Positions 33,709-42,690 of a stretch of DNA of 45,725 nucleotides are shown here, one piece after another; within the stretch, counting starts at the first letter, position 1; each line of letters begins with the position of its first letter. The notes beneath the pieces are model-generated. The model had not been told where the DNA came from. It was given only the letters and a program-made list of their open reading frames with translations, and did not search any database. The position numbers were made by a program, and so were the translations under genes. The stretch is taken from NCBI GenBank assembly GCA_900315075.1, contig OMXV01000052.1, positions 1-45,725 on the forward strand, read 5' to 3'. The stretch comes from an uncultured Prevotellaceae bacterium (GTDB lineage Bacteria; Bacteroidota; Bacteroidia; Bacteroidales; Bacteroidaceae).

Positions 33709-33716
33709 CAAAGGTA
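33709..33716 (-). promoter_or_regulatory. -7 element of the GH9 operon
   Basis: The minus strand reads TACCTTTG. It is about 170 bp before the GH9 ATG, so the REP-like element lies inside the leader. The -33 region is weak. On the other strand TATCTTCG at 33875-33882 may be a weak -7 box for sbcD. Confidence 0.45.
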
Positions 33717-33943
33717 CACCATTCTTATGAGAAAGTATTTGATACCTCTTTAATTTTTCGTTTATTTAACGATAAAGGTGGAAAACAATCATGACATAAG
33801 GACATTTATACGTATAACATACCATAGGGTTGAAATTTTTCCATTCAAGTTTTTAATATCTCAGAAAATACACGTATCTTCGTAGGCGAAATCAAAGACC
33901 TCCCAGCATCTACAGCTGAGACATGAAAAACAATTACAGATAT

Positions 33944-35212
33944 ATGAAGATACTGACTACAAGCGACTGGCATCTCGGCAATCTGTTCCACGGCAACGAC
34001 CGACTGCCAGAACACCATGATTTTCTCTCATGGCTCCTCAAGCAGATTGAGGAACAACAACCCGACGCTCTCCTCGTCGCCGGCGATGTGTTCGACAATG
34101 GCAATCCCTCGGCGGCAGCCCAGTCGGCATACTATGAGTTTCTGGCAAATGCCACACAGAAATGCCTGCACATGCAGATCATCATCACCGCCGGCAACCA
34201 CGACTCCGCCAGCCGGCTGGAAGCGCCACGCCCCCTGCTCACACGATACCATGTGGAAATACGAGGCAACATCGGCAAAACATGGGTGCAGAATGAAGAG
34301 GGTGGCTACTGGCAAATCGACTATGACGACCTGATGATACCCATCACAGGAAACAACGGAGACAAGGCTGTGGTGCTTGCCGTGCCATACCTGCGAAATG
34401 ACATCTTACAGAACGCCTCCTACTCCAAAGGCGTGAACAATTTCCTGCGCACACTGACGGCAAAGGCAAGAGAAAAACACCCCGGTCTGCCACTCGTGAT
34501 GATGGCACACATGTATGCCAAGGGAGCAGACATCGCAAAATATGATGCCAGTGAGAAAATCATCATCGGAGGACAGGAGGAAGTCAACATGGAGGGCTGG
34601 ACCGACCACCCCGACTACCTCACATGCGGACATATCCACAAACGCCAACACATCTGGAACACAGACTGGGCACGATATACCGGCAGCATTTTGCCAATGT
34701 CGTTTGCAGAGAAAGACTATACACACGGCATCGACGTTGTTACACTTCACGAGGGAATAAAACCCAAAGTTCAACATCTCGTCTATCAGCCACAACACAA
34801 ACTGGTCGTCCTGCCGGAAAAAGACGAAGAACTGACACCCAAAAAGCTCAAAAAACTAATCAATGACCATCTGAAAGAAAGAGTAAACGGCAAACTGGGC
34901 GAAGACTTCGACTATGTCACACTGAAAGTGAAACTGGAAAAAATAAGCAACGATGAAATCAAAGCCCTGGAGGACCTGGTCAATGCTAAAAATGCTGTGC
35001 TGTGCAGAATCCAAAAAATCATCCCTCAACTCGACTTCAAGACCATCAGCGGAAAACAATCCCTGAAAAGCATCGATGATATCATCAACCGAAACCCCAT
35101 GGACACACTGAGAGAGGCTTTCTACATCAAACATAATGTGAACATGAACGAACAACAAGAGACCATGCTCTCAGATATAATAAGCGCTATCAAAAACGAA
35201 GCAAACGACTGA
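33944..35212 (+). CDS. sbcD: nuclease SbcCD subunit D
   Basis: I chose the ATG at 33944 (MKILTTSDWHLG), the usual SbcD start; an ATG 21 bp upstream also exists. The 422-residue protein has the calcineurin-like phosphoesterase motifs SDWHLG, AGDVFDNG, TAGNHDS, HMYAKG and CGHIHKRQ that bind two Mn ions. SbcCD cuts hairpins and protein-blocked DNA ends. The stop is 1 bp before sbcC. The presence of long inverted repeats elsewhere in this genome is a likely substrate source for the enzyme. Confidence 0.96.
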   Translation: MKILTTSDWHLGNLFHGNDRLPEHHDFLSWLLKQIEEQQPDALLVAGDVFDNGNPSAAAQSAYYEFLANATQKCLHMQIIITAGNHDSASRLEAPRPLLTRYHVEIRGNIGKTWVQNEEGGYWQIDYDDLMIPITGNNGDKAVVLAVPYLRNDILQNASYSKGVNNFLRTLTAKAREKHPGLPLVMMAHMYAKGADIAKYDASEKIIIGGQEEVNMEGWTDHPDYLTCGHIHKRQHIWNTDWARYTGSILPMSFAEKDYTHGIDVVTLHEGIKPKVQHLVYQPQHKLVVLPEKDEELTPKKLKKLINDHLKERVNGKLGEDFDYVTLKVKLEKISNDEIKALEDLVNAKNAVLCRIQKIIPQLDFKTISGKQSLKSIDDIINRNPMDTLREAFYIKHNVNMNEQQETMLSDIISAIKNEAND

Positions 35213-35213
35213 T

Positions 35214-38200
35214 ATGAAAATTCTACAACTCGAACTACTCAATCTCGCCTCTCTCGACAAAAAAGAGGGCGAAGTAATCAATTTTGTTGAAGGTGCCCTT
35301 GGCGAAAGCAACATCTTTAGCATCGTAGGCCCGACAGGCAGCGGCAAGTCCACCATCCTTGATGCCATCTGCCTCGCACTATACAACCGCGCTCCAAGAT
35401 ACCCGAAGAAAACAAACGATAAAAGACAAAGAATAGAAATCTATGGCAAACCAGACGCCATAGAGTCTAACCGACTGGCACCTACCGACGGACGAAACAT
35501 CCTCACACGAGGCAAAAAGAATGGATATAGCAAACTGACCTTCCAGGCCAACAACGGCAACATATACCGGGCAGAATGGCATGTCCGCTTCAAAACTAAA
35601 GAATTCGATAAAGCCGATACCAAACTATATAAGATAACAACCTCGGTGGATGGCCGCCGACAAGAAGAGATTGCTGACTGGACGGAACTGCCCTCCATCA
35701 TCGGACTCGATTACGAACAATTCCTTCGCACTGTGCTCATCGCACAAGGCTCATTTGCCAATTTCCTCACCGCAAAGGAGGACGAACGGTATGAACTGCT
35801 GGAAAAGCTCATCGGCTGCGAGGATATGTACACACGCATCGCAAATGAAATCAAGAAAAAGAAGGATGCTGCCGTCGATGCATTCAACTTGGTCAATGCA
35901 TCTGTGGAGACAGTGAAACAAAGCCTGCTCTCCGACGAAGAGCACGACCGCCTCAAGGAAAATATCATCCAACTGGAAAAGGAAGAGGAACAAATAGCTG
36001 AAAACAAAAAGGCTTTGGAAACCCAACTGCAATGGTACGCCGACGATGAAAAATTGAAGAATGACATCGAAAGGCAACATGCTTTGGCTGACAAGGCAAA
36101 ACAAGAACTTGATGAATTCCAACCTTCCATCAACCGACTCAACCTCCACAATGCCATCACACCCGCCGTTGACTGCCTGCGAGAGATGACAAAAATAGAG
36201 AATGCCATAGAAGCCTCGAAAAAAGATATAGAGGAAAAAGAAAATAAGATTGGGCAATTACAAAACCTAATTGCTACAACTGACTCTCAACTCGACCAAC
36301 TGAAGGAGGCCGCCAAAAAGGCTCAGGATACCATCGACGAAACAACTCCACATATTAACAAAGCACGTGAACTGAGAACCAAAGTGGATGCGGCAAAAAC
36401 CATGTGCGAAAACAAACTAAAAGTTAAGAAAACGGCAGAAATAGAAAAAAACAAGGCGGATAATGCCGAAAAAAACAATATCAAAGAAATAGACAACGCC
36501 CGTAAGAAGGTGAACGAGGCGAAGGCTATTTATCAAATGAGACAGGAAGAAACAAAAAAGAAAAAGGAAGAGCTCAAAAAAGCAACAGAAAATGCTGAGG
36601 AGTTGCTCAAGGCGGAAAGACTTAAGGTGGAGGGTTTGAATGCCGAAGAATTGCAAAACCAGAAAACACATGCTGATACCAACTGGCAAGAAATCAAAGA
36701 AGCACAGGAAATAGCTGACAATCTCGACAAAGCCATAGAAGAGAAAAACAAGAAAACGGCTCGCAAAGAAGAACTGAAGGAAAGAAACTCCTGGCTGAAC
36801 AAGGAACTGACTAAACTCGACATCGATGCCCTGAAAAAAGAGGTGGAGACTCTCCGAAAAACTTATACCTTGATGACAAGCGAGAAATGGGACCTACACC
36901 GTGCATCTCTCGAAGACGGAGCACCCTGTCCGCTCTGCGGTGCCACAGAACACCCTTATAAAGCGGATAAGACAAAGCTTGACGAGGCTGTATCTGAATT
37001 GTCACTCTTAATTCTAAATAAAGAGGCTGCCCTCAACAACCAACAAACAAACGAAAGAACATGGACCGGAGAAAAGAACATGAACGAGGGGGAGATAGTG
37101 GGACTCGAACAGAGACTGCAACAACTGAAAAAAGACATAGAGAAATATGAAGACAAATGGTTGTCCCTGATGCAGCGGAACCCGCAACTGAAAAAAGACA
37201 AGGAATATCTGGAAGCAGCACAGACCGCATACAAAGAAAAAAAGGATGAAGCTGATAAAAAACTCTCTTTCTTCAACAACGTGCAGAAAAATGTCGAAAA
37301 CCTAATTAAACAGAGAGACAAGGCGACAAAGGAACAAACTAACTATACAGAAAAAGCTGCCAACATCCTGGCCAAATCACAGGAGGAGGTGAATCAAACC
37401 GAGACCAGACTTGCTGAAGCCAACGCTCTACATCCGACAATACTTCAGCAACAACAAGAAAAACACAATGCCCTGAACCAAGCCATCTGTGAATGGCAAC
37501 AAGCCGAAGACGCACTAAAACAATTGCAGACAGACTACAATAATGAATTACAGGGCAATGATCCGGACACCGTGGAACAACAGCTGAAAAACAGCAAAAA
37601 AAAGGCAGATGATGCCGTCAGCCATAAAAATGAGGAGCTGACAAAGCATAAAACTTCCCTCGGAGTAATGATTGGGGCCCTAAATACCAAGAAAGACCAA
37701 CTTGAAAAGGAAAAACAGAACCATGCAAGCAAAAACACGGAACTGACGGCATGGATTACCCAATACAATGACAAGGAGGACAAAATACAAACTGTTTCCC
37801 TGGAAGATGTAGTGGACATGTATCACGCCACAGAGGACTGGGATGCCATCCGACAGGAGAAGGACCGCCGAAAAGAAAAAGTTGTGTCGTCCTCTACCTT
37901 GCTACGCAATGCAAAAGATAATCATGAACAACACCAAACGTCGAAACCGGAAAAAGAACAGACGATGCTCCTTGAACAACTGGAGGAGTTGCAAGGCAAA
38001 AGCCACAACGACGAGCTTGTGGCAGCAAAAGCAAGGATGCAAAACCATGACGATGCCGTCAGACAGCTGGGCGACAAAGTGGAAGAACTAAAACAAGCCA
38101 CAAAAATGAAGGAAGATTGGGAAGGAATCACAAGTGCCATCGGTGGCGACGGCAAAACTCTCCGAAAAATCGCCCAATGCTACACACTGAGTTTCCTTAT

Positions 38201-38615
38201 CGAACATGCCAACGCTGAGATTAGAAAATTCAATAACCGCTACGAACTGCAACAGGTAAAAAACTCGCTCGGCATCCGTGTCATCGACCACGACCGTGCC
38301 GACGATGTACGCGACACAACCTCCTTGTCAGGGGGAGAGACATTCATCGTCAGCCTCGGACTTGCCCTGGGACTCTCGTCCCTGTCTTCACGAAATATCT
38401 CATTTGAAAACCTGTTTATCGACGAGGGCTTCGGAACACTCGACCCCGACACGCTGGCCATAGTCATCGACTCACTGGCTATGCTGCAAACCTCACAGGG
38501 CAAAAAAGTGGGCGTAATCAGCCACACCAACACCATGAGCGAGCGTATTACCACACAAATACGAATCATCAAGAACGGAAATTCAGGTAGCAGCCACATC
38601 GAAATATACCCGTGA
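35214..38615 (+). CDS. sbcC: nuclease SbcCD subunit C
   Basis: The 1133-residue SMC-like ATPase has Walker A GPTGSGKS at 39-46, long coiled coils, a zinc hook CPLC (Cys572/Cys575), the ABC signature LSGGE from 1038 and Walker B LFIDEGFGTLD after it. It partners the SbcD nuclease and controls end access. It starts 1 bp after sbcD. The coiled-coil arms are Lys/Glu rich, as is normal for the family. No terminator with a T-run follows; an inverted repeat at 38684-38720 lies in the next promoter region. Confidence 0.96.
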   Translation: MKILQLELLNLASLDKKEGEVINFVEGALGESNIFSIVGPTGSGKSTILDAICLALYNRAPRYPKKTNDKRQRIEIYGKPDAIESNRLAPTDGRNILTRGKKNGYSKLTFQANNGNIYRAEWHVRFKTKEFDKADTKLYKITTSVDGRRQEEIADWTELPSIIGLDYEQFLRTVLIAQGSFANFLTAKEDERYELLEKLIGCEDMYTRIANEIKKKKDAAVDAFNLVNASVETVKQSLLSDEEHDRLKENIIQLEKEEEQIAENKKALETQLQWYADDEKLKNDIERQHALADKAKQELDEFQPSINRLNLHNAITPAVDCLREMTKIENAIEASKKDIEEKENKIGQLQNLIATTDSQLDQLKEAAKKAQDTIDETTPHINKARELRTKVDAAKTMCENKLKVKKTAEIEKNKADNAEKNNIKEIDNARKKVNEAKAIYQMRQEETKKKKEELKKATENAEELLKAERLKVEGLNAEELQNQKTHADTNWQEIKEAQEIADNLDKAIEEKNKKTARKEELKERNSWLNKELTKLDIDALKKEVETLRKTYTLMTSEKWDLHRASLEDGAPCPLCGATEHPYKADKTKLDEAVSELSLLILNKEAALNNQQTNERTWTGEKNMNEGEIVGLEQRLQQLKKDIEKYEDKWLSLMQRNPQLKKDKEYLEAAQTAYKEKKDEADKKLSFFNNVQKNVENLIKQRDKATKEQTNYTEKAANILAKSQEEVNQTETRLAEANALHPTILQQQQEKHNALNQAICEWQQAEDALKQLQTDYNNELQGNDPDTVEQQLKNSKKKADDAVSHKNEELTKHKTSLGVMIGALNTKKDQLEKEKQNHASKNTELTAWITQYNDKEDKIQTVSLEDVVDMYHATEDWDAIRQEKDRRKEKVVSSSTLLRNAKDNHEQHQTSKPEKEQTMLLEQLEELQGKSHNDELVAAKARMQNHDDAVRQLGDKVEELKQATKMKEDWEGITSAIGGDGKTLRKIAQCYTLSFLIEHANAEIRKFNNRYELQQVKNSLGIRVIDHDRADDVRDTTSLSGGETFIVSLGLALGLSSLSSRNISFENLFIDEGFGTLDPDTLAIVIDSLAMLQTSQGKKVGVISHTNTMSERITTQIRIIKNGNSGSSHIEIYP

Positions 38616-38683
38616 CGAAAATATGAACAGAAACAGACCGTGCACTCTAATAGGTAGTATTTTAACCTAAAATGTATTATTAC

Positions 38684-38720
38684 TTGGCGCAATCTTAACT
38701 TTTTCATATGATTGCGCCAA
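38684..38720. promoter_or_regulatory. 11-bp inverted repeat TTGGCGCAATC upstream of the AAA ATPase gene
   Basis: TTGGCGCAATC (38684-38694) and GATTGCGCCAA (38710-38720) are perfect inverted copies with a 15-nt spacer. Two more related sites follow: TTATTTGGC (38733-38741) and GCCAAATAA (38770-38778). These flank the promoter. It could be an operator, or the end of the sbcC transcript. Confidence 0.45.
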
Positions 38721-38735
38721 AATATAATATTATTA

Positions 38736-38767
38736 TTTGGCATAATCGAGCGTTTTTATTAACTTTG
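38736..38767 (+). promoter_or_regulatory. promoter of the AAA/DUF234 gene
   Basis: TTTG at 38736-38739 and TAACTTTG at 38760-38767 with a 20-nt spacer. The leader to the ATG at 38791 is about 18 nt. The TTGGC-type inverted sites overlap both boxes. Confidence 0.7.
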
Positions 38768-38790
38768 CGCCAAATAATAAAGAGCACAGG

Positions 38791-40251
38791 ATGGAAAATT
38801 CAATTGTAGGTCGTAAAAAAGAGATAATGGAACTGAAGAAGTATCTTTCTTCAGAACAGTCGGAATTTATTGCCGTATATGGAAGACGACGTGTTGGCAA
38901 GACTTTTCTTATAAAGGAACTTTTGGAGGGACAATTCACCTTTAGAATGACAGGTAAGGAAAATGCTCGTCTTGGTGAGCAGCTACTGAATTTCTCTTAT
39001 GCAATGTCGGACTTCCTTGGTGATGACCACGTGCCCCAAAATTGGACTGAAGCGTTTCGTATGCTCTCTAAGAACATCGAGAGACTTGGGGAAGGAACCA
39101 AAATTATCTTCATAGATGAACTTCCATGGCTTGACACACAGAAATCCAAATTTCTTGGGGCATTGGAATATTTCTGGAACAACTGGGCCTACTATCGGAA
39201 AGACATAAAACTAATCGTCTGTGGTTCTGCCACCTCATGGATGCTGAATAAACTGATTAATTCCAGGGGAGGGCTACATAACCGAGTAACTCATAAAATG
39301 CTGATTTCCCCATTTTGTCTTGAAGAAATGGAGCAATACTTCCAAAGCAGAGGCTTCAACTATGAGCGTCCAGAAATGATAGACTGCTACATGGCTGTGG
39401 GTGGTGTTGCCTACTATTTATCATTGTTTGACAAAGACAAAAGCGTGGCAGAAAATATTAATAGCCTATGCTTTACCAACGGTGGAGCACTGGCAGATGA
39501 GTTTTACAGACTCTACAAATCGCTATTCAAAAAGGCAAAGAACCATATAGCAGTTATAAATGCGCTTAGTAGTGCCCGAAAAGGCATGACCCGTCTTGAG
39601 TTAATCAACAAAACTAAACTACTAAATAATGGCAATTTCACCACATTGCTCAAAGAATTGGAAACATGTGAATTCATACGTTCATACTACCCATTCGGCA
39701 AAGAAAAGAAGAACAAGATGTTTCAACTTACAGACCAATTTTCTCTCTTCTATCTTTACTTTATGAAGGATAAAAGTAATGTCGGAAAGAACTATTGGCT
39801 TCAGAAAATAGGCACACCTGAATATGCAGCATGGTCAGGTTATTCTTTTGAGACAGTATGTCTGCATCACATTGAACAAATTGTCAACGCTTTAGGCATC
39901 AGCGGGACATTCTATTCGCCATGTTCCTGGTCATATCGTCCATCAGAAGCAATTCTAAATGATGCTGATGCAGACGAGGACTTGAAAAGTGGTGGTCAGA
40001 TTGACTTGCTGATAGATAGGAATGACAAAACAATCAGCGTATGTGAGATGAAATATGCAAGCGGAGAATATGAGATAACAAAAGCATATGCTAACCATGT
40101 GGAACAAAGGCTTCGTACATTCAGGAAAGTTACATCCACAAAGAAATCCTTTTCAATAGTTTATGTAACACCTTTCGGCCTTTATAATAATATGTATGCA
40201 AGGAAAGTCAATAAACAGATAACTGCTGACGATTTATTCAGTAAAGTATGA
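38791..40251 (+). CDS. AAA ATPase with C-terminal DUF234-type PD-(D/E)XK domain
   Basis: The 486-residue protein has Walker A GRRRVGKT at 31-38 and Walker B IIFIDELPWL with Asp109/Glu110, followed by a winged-helix-like region. The C-terminal nuclease-like core has Asp405 in GGQIDLLID, then Glu419 and Lys421 in CEMKYA, a complete D-ExK triad. This is the archaeal-ATPase-like/DUF234 family, very numerous in Prevotella and Bacteroides genomes. Its biological job is unclear. It is a single-gene unit with its own promoter and terminator, and the base composition is more AT-rich than sbcCD, suggesting horizontal gain. Confidence 0.88.
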   Translation: MENSIVGRKKEIMELKKYLSSEQSEFIAVYGRRRVGKTFLIKELLEGQFTFRMTGKENARLGEQLLNFSYAMSDFLGDDHVPQNWTEAFRMLSKNIERLGEGTKIIFIDELPWLDTQKSKFLGALEYFWNNWAYYRKDIKLIVCGSATSWMLNKLINSRGGLHNRVTHKMLISPFCLEEMEQYFQSRGFNYERPEMIDCYMAVGGVAYYLSLFDKDKSVAENINSLCFTNGGALADEFYRLYKSLFKKAKNHIAVINALSSARKGMTRLELINKTKLLNNGNFTTLLKELETCEFIRSYYPFGKEKKNKMFQLTDQFSLFYLYFMKDKSNVGKNYWLQKIGTPEYAAWSGYSFETVCLHHIEQIVNALGISGTFYSPCSWSYRPSEAILNDADADEDLKSGGQIDLLIDRNDKTISVCEMKYASGEYEITKAYANHVEQRLRTFRKVTSTKKSFSIVYVTPFGLYNNMYARKVNKQITADDLFSKV

Positions 40252-40315
40252 TCTTTTGAGTACCATTACCAGAGGAGGAGTGAGGTATGCGTTTTTTTAT
40301 CATACAAAAAATAGG

Positions 40316-40352
40316 AATCCCAAAGCATGGTTGATGATGCTTTGGGATTTTT
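40316..40352. terminator. intrinsic terminator between the AAA gene and thioredoxin
   Basis: Perfect 13-bp arms (40316-40328 and 40337-40349) with an 8-nt loop and a T-run at 40348-40352. It serves the plus-strand AAA gene and probably the convergent thioredoxin gene. Confidence 0.85.
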
Positions 40353-40367
40353 GAGCGTTGTGGTGTT

Positions 40368-40691
40368 TCATTCCATGATTCTTTCTGCCAGTCTTGTGAG
40401 TTCCTGGTAAGGGAGTGCGCCGACCTGCCGCTCGATGTCACCATCTTTGGTGATGAAGAAGAGCGTCGGGATTGACTGGATGTGTGCTGCTATGGCCAGC
40501 GCCTGGTTTTTGTCCACATCCACCTTGAGAACCTTGACACGACCCTCATAGTCTTGTGCAAGCCGTTTCAACAATGGTGCCATGCCCTGACAGGGTCCAC
40601 ACCATGTGGCATAGAAATCGATGATGACGGGAATCTTGCCCGTGTAGTCGTATCCTCTGAGATACTGCTGATAGTCTTTGATATTTTCCAT
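40368..40691 (-). CDS. trxA: thioredoxin
   Basis: The 107-residue protein has the redox motif WCGPC (30-34), the cis-Pro segment SIPTLFF and a typical thioredoxin fold length. It reduces disulfides in cytosolic proteins. No signal peptide, so a cytosolic form. The upstream region is taken by an 8-bp repeat element at 40740-40989, and no consensus promoter is visible between. A remnant CTTGCGAAAGTT near 40712-40724 resembles the 17-bp repeat at 41003 and 41140. Confidence 0.93.
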   Translation of the reverse strand: MENIKDYQQYLRGYDYTGKIPVIIDFYATWCGPCQGMAPLLKRLAQDYEGRVKVLKVDVDKNQALAIAAHIQSIPTLFFITKDGDIERQVGALPYQELTRLAERIME

Positions 40692-40739
40692 AATCGTATT
40701 GTTATTTTGTTCAACTTTCGCAAGCTCCAGTTTCGTTTG

Positions 40740-40989
40740 GTTTTGAGGTTATGAGGTCGCTACGCTTATAGGTTTTAAGGTGATATATGTATGGATAACG
40801 ACATATTGGGGCAAATCTCACCTCATAACCTCATAACCTCATAACCTTATAACCTCATAACCTTATAACCTCATAACCTCATAACCTTATAACCTTATAA
40901 CCTTATAACCTCATAACCTTATAACCTTATAACCTCATAACCTTATAACCTCATAACCTCATAACCTTATAACCTTATAACCTCATAAC
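40740..40989. mobile_element. gene-less inverted 8-bp array element (possible derivative of the four-helix-bundle element)
   Basis: Left arm: five in-phase 8-bp units of GTTTTGAG/GTTATGAG type, two of them degenerate (40740-40779), then GTGA. A 34-bp core follows (40784-40817), then TCAC and twenty-one perfect-phase CTCATAAC/CTTATAAC units (40822-40989). The same arm units and the same GTGA...TCAC junctions bracket the four-helix-bundle gene at 42217-42690, which has a 392-bp core between the junctions. This reads like an empty or deleted version with an expanded right array. No spacers are present, so it is not a CRISPR. Confidence 0.7.
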
Positions 40990-41002
40990 CTAGAAGTTGA
41001 GG

Positions 41003-41156
41003 ACTTGCGAAACTTCAGTCATCATAATTTATAAAGCTTTTGCCCCTAAGGGGCGAGTTTTCCCTTTCACGCTACAAACCCAGGGCCTTGCCCTGGGCTG
41101 ATTGCTCATTGGCCTTACAGGCCGTCTGAGTATAAATGCACTTGCGAAACTTCAGT
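41003..41156 (+). repeat. 17-bp direct repeat pair with hairpins between
   Basis: ACTTGCGAAACTTCAGT is identical at 41003-41019 and 41140-41156. Between them lie two hairpins, GCCCC/GGGGC (41042-41054) and CCCAGGGC/GCCCTGGG (41079-41097). The second matches the terminator at 20050. The pair could be footprints of an insertion or part of a larger repeat. No gene is seen in 40990-41385. Confidence 0.75.
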
Positions 41157-41218
41157 ACATATAATTAACTCGGTATTTATGTTTGCCAACAATTTCGCTG
41201 AGCTCCTGACTTCGTCGA

Positions 41219-41375
41219 TTTTTGTCAATAAACATTTTGTATCTTGAAAATCAATGACTTATAAGTTTGCTTTTAATGATCTGGGTGGCGCTCCTCATAC
41301 TCCTCACCTCCGTAGAATTTTTGTTTTTGAACATAAATTGCCGTAAATGACCATGAATTATCTGGGAATTTGAGA
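41219..41375 (+). repeat. dispersed repeats A and B joined, second copy
   Basis: Repeat A (41219-41291) matches 17826-17896. Repeat B (41292-41375, with CTCACCTCCGTAGAATTTTT) matches 18361-18440. At the first locus A and B are about 460 bp apart with other repeats between, while here they are adjacent, so this copy may be the simpler form. Confidence 0.8.
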
Positions 41376-41385
41376 CCGAAGTCAG

Positions 41386-41425
41386 AAAAAAATCCCCATT
41401 CCCTTTTGGTGGAGGGCATGGGGAT
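41386..41425 (-). terminator. intrinsic terminator of the fumarate reductase operon
   Basis: ATCCCCAT (41392-41399) pairs with ATGGGGAT (41418-41425), with an inner CCC/GGG pair. On the minus strand seven T follow the hairpin, 24 bp after the frdB stop. Confidence 0.85.
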
Positions 41426-41448
41426 GACATGAATGTATAGTTACATTT

Positions 41449-42207
41449 TTAGTCGTTGAGCTTAGCCTTGATGAACTCGCGGTTGAGGCGGGCGATGTTG
41501 GCGATGGTCTCGTTCTTCGGGCACACAGCCTCGCAGGCGCGGGTGTTGGTGCAGTTGCCGAAACCAAGTTCCTCCATCTTCAGCATCATGGCTTTCACAC
41601 GCTTAGCAGCCTCTGGGCGGCCTTGTGGCAGTAGAGCCAGCTGGCTCACCTTGGAGCTGACGAAGAGCATGGCAGAGCCATTCTTGCAAGCAGCCACACA
41701 AGCGCCACAACCGATGCAGGAAGCGCAGTCCATAGCCTCGTCGGCATTCTGCTTAGGGATAAGGATAGCGTTGGCATCCTGAGCCTGACCTGTGCGCACG
41801 CTGGTATAGCCACCAGCCTGGATAATCTTGTCGAAGGCACCACGGTCCACCATACAGTCCTTGATAACAGGGAAGCCTGCAGAGCGCCATGGCTCAACGG
41901 TAATCACGTCGCCATCCTTGAAACGACGCATATAGAGCTGACATGTGGTAGCCCCACGCTCAGTTTTGCCATGAGGTGTACCATTGATATACAGAGAGCA
42001 CATACCGCAGATACCCTCGCGGCAGTCGTGGTCGAATACGAAGGGCTCTTTGCCCTCGTTGATGAGTTCCTCATTCAGAATGTCAAGCATCTCAAGGAAA
42101 GAAGTATCGTCGGGTATATCCTTCATAACATGAGAATCGAAATGACCTTTCTCACGTGGACCATTCTGACGCCAGAACTTAATTGTAAAACTTATATTTT
42201 TTGCCAT
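41449..42207 (-). CDS. frdB: fumarate reductase/succinate dehydrogenase iron-sulfur subunit
   Basis: The 252-residue subunit carries the [2Fe-2S] motif CREGICGMC (62-70) and the Cys-rich segment [14 protein letters not shown] (from 161) plus [12 protein letters not shown] (from 219) for the [4Fe-4S] and [3Fe-4S] clusters. It passes electrons from the quinol site on FrdC to FAD in FrdA. In anaerobic Bacteroidales the complex mainly reduces fumarate. The gene is separated from frdA by the inserted four-helix-bundle element; the arm of that element ends only 9 bp before this ATG, so its ribosome-binding region may come partly from the repeat. Confidence 0.95.
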   Translation of the reverse strand: MAKNISFTIKFWRQNGPREKGHFDSHVMKDIPDDTSFLEMLDILNEELINEGKEPFVFDHDCREGICGMCSLYINGTPHGKTERGATTCQLYMRRFKDGDVITVEPWRSAGFPVIKDCMVDRGAFDKIIQAGGYTSVRTGQAQDANAILIPKQNADEAMDCASCIGCGACVAACKNGSAMLFVSSKVSQLALLPQGRPEAAKRVKAMMLKMEELGFGNCTNTRACEAVCPKNETIANIARLNREFIKAKLND

Positions 42208-42216
42208 AATTTTATG

Positions 42217-42690
42217 TAAGGTTTTAAGGTTTTAAGGTTTTAAGGTTCTGAGGTGAAATTACTCTCTACTTTTAGTGGAGGTTGAGTCCTTTTATAAATT
42301 AAAGAGGAAATCATTTTATGAATCTGTTCATTCAATTGCAATAACATACTTGCATCTTCCTCTGAAAGATAGTTGAACTCACGTGACAATAGAAGTTGCG
42401 TCTCCAATTCATTAGTAGAACCAAGAGAAATATATAGGAAATGGACTAATTCTTTATTAGTAGAACGACCATACCCTTCTGCTATATTCGACGGTATAGA
42501 AATAACACAGCGGCGCATTTGACTCACAAGACCATAAATCTCGCTTTGTGGATAATTAGCTGTTGCCGTATAAATATCCTTTGCCAGCACCATTGCTTTT
42601 TTCCATACTGTCAGATTCTGAAAGGGCCCCATTGCAAATAGTCTATTATCACCTTATAACCTCATAACCTTATAACCTCATAACCTTATA
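42217..42690. mobile_element. element: four-helix-bundle gene bracketed by inverted 8-bp arrays
   Basis: Left arm (42217-42252): GTTTTAAG units, then GTTCTGAG, then GTGA. Right arm (42649-42690): TCAC, then CTTATAAC/CTCATAAC alternating. Outside the inner GTGA/TCAC junctions the arms run as inverted repeats. Inside is the gene at 42240-42632, whose stop codon lies in the left arm. The element sits exactly between frdA and frdB, which are normally adjacent, so it looks like an insertion into an operon. The same arms without the gene occur at 40740-40989. No transposase is visible, and I see no duplicated target site. Confidence 0.7.
42240..42632 (-). CDS. four-helix bundle protein (23S rRNA intervening-sequence protein family)
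   Basis: The 130-residue protein has the family signature: FQNLTVWKKAMVLAKDIY, then GLVSQMRRCVISIPSNIAEG and HFLYISLGSTNELETQL. Relatives are encoded in 23S rRNA intervening sequences and include the Avd accessory factor of diversity-generating retroelements. Function of the free-standing genes is unknown; nucleic-acid binding is likely for the Avd type. No reverse transcriptase is present here. The last residues (SEP) and the TAA stop come from the 8-bp array. The start is 17 nt inside the other arm, so array and gene are intimately linked. It follows frdA on the same strand. Confidence 0.88.
   Translation of the reverse strand: MGPFQNLTVWKKAMVLAKDIYTATANYPQSEIYGLVSQMRRCVISIPSNIAEGYGRSTNKELVHFLYISLGSTNELETQLLLSREFNYLSEEDASMLLQLNEQIHKMISSLIYKRTQPPLKVESNFTSEP

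Noticed and set aside
40822-40989. CRISPR-like regular array
   Set aside because: Units are 8 bp with no spacers; it is a plain tandem repeat.
42240-42632. Diversity-generating retroelement Avd gene
   Set aside because: No reverse transcriptase, template repeat or variable repeat lies nearby; only the four-helix fold is shared.
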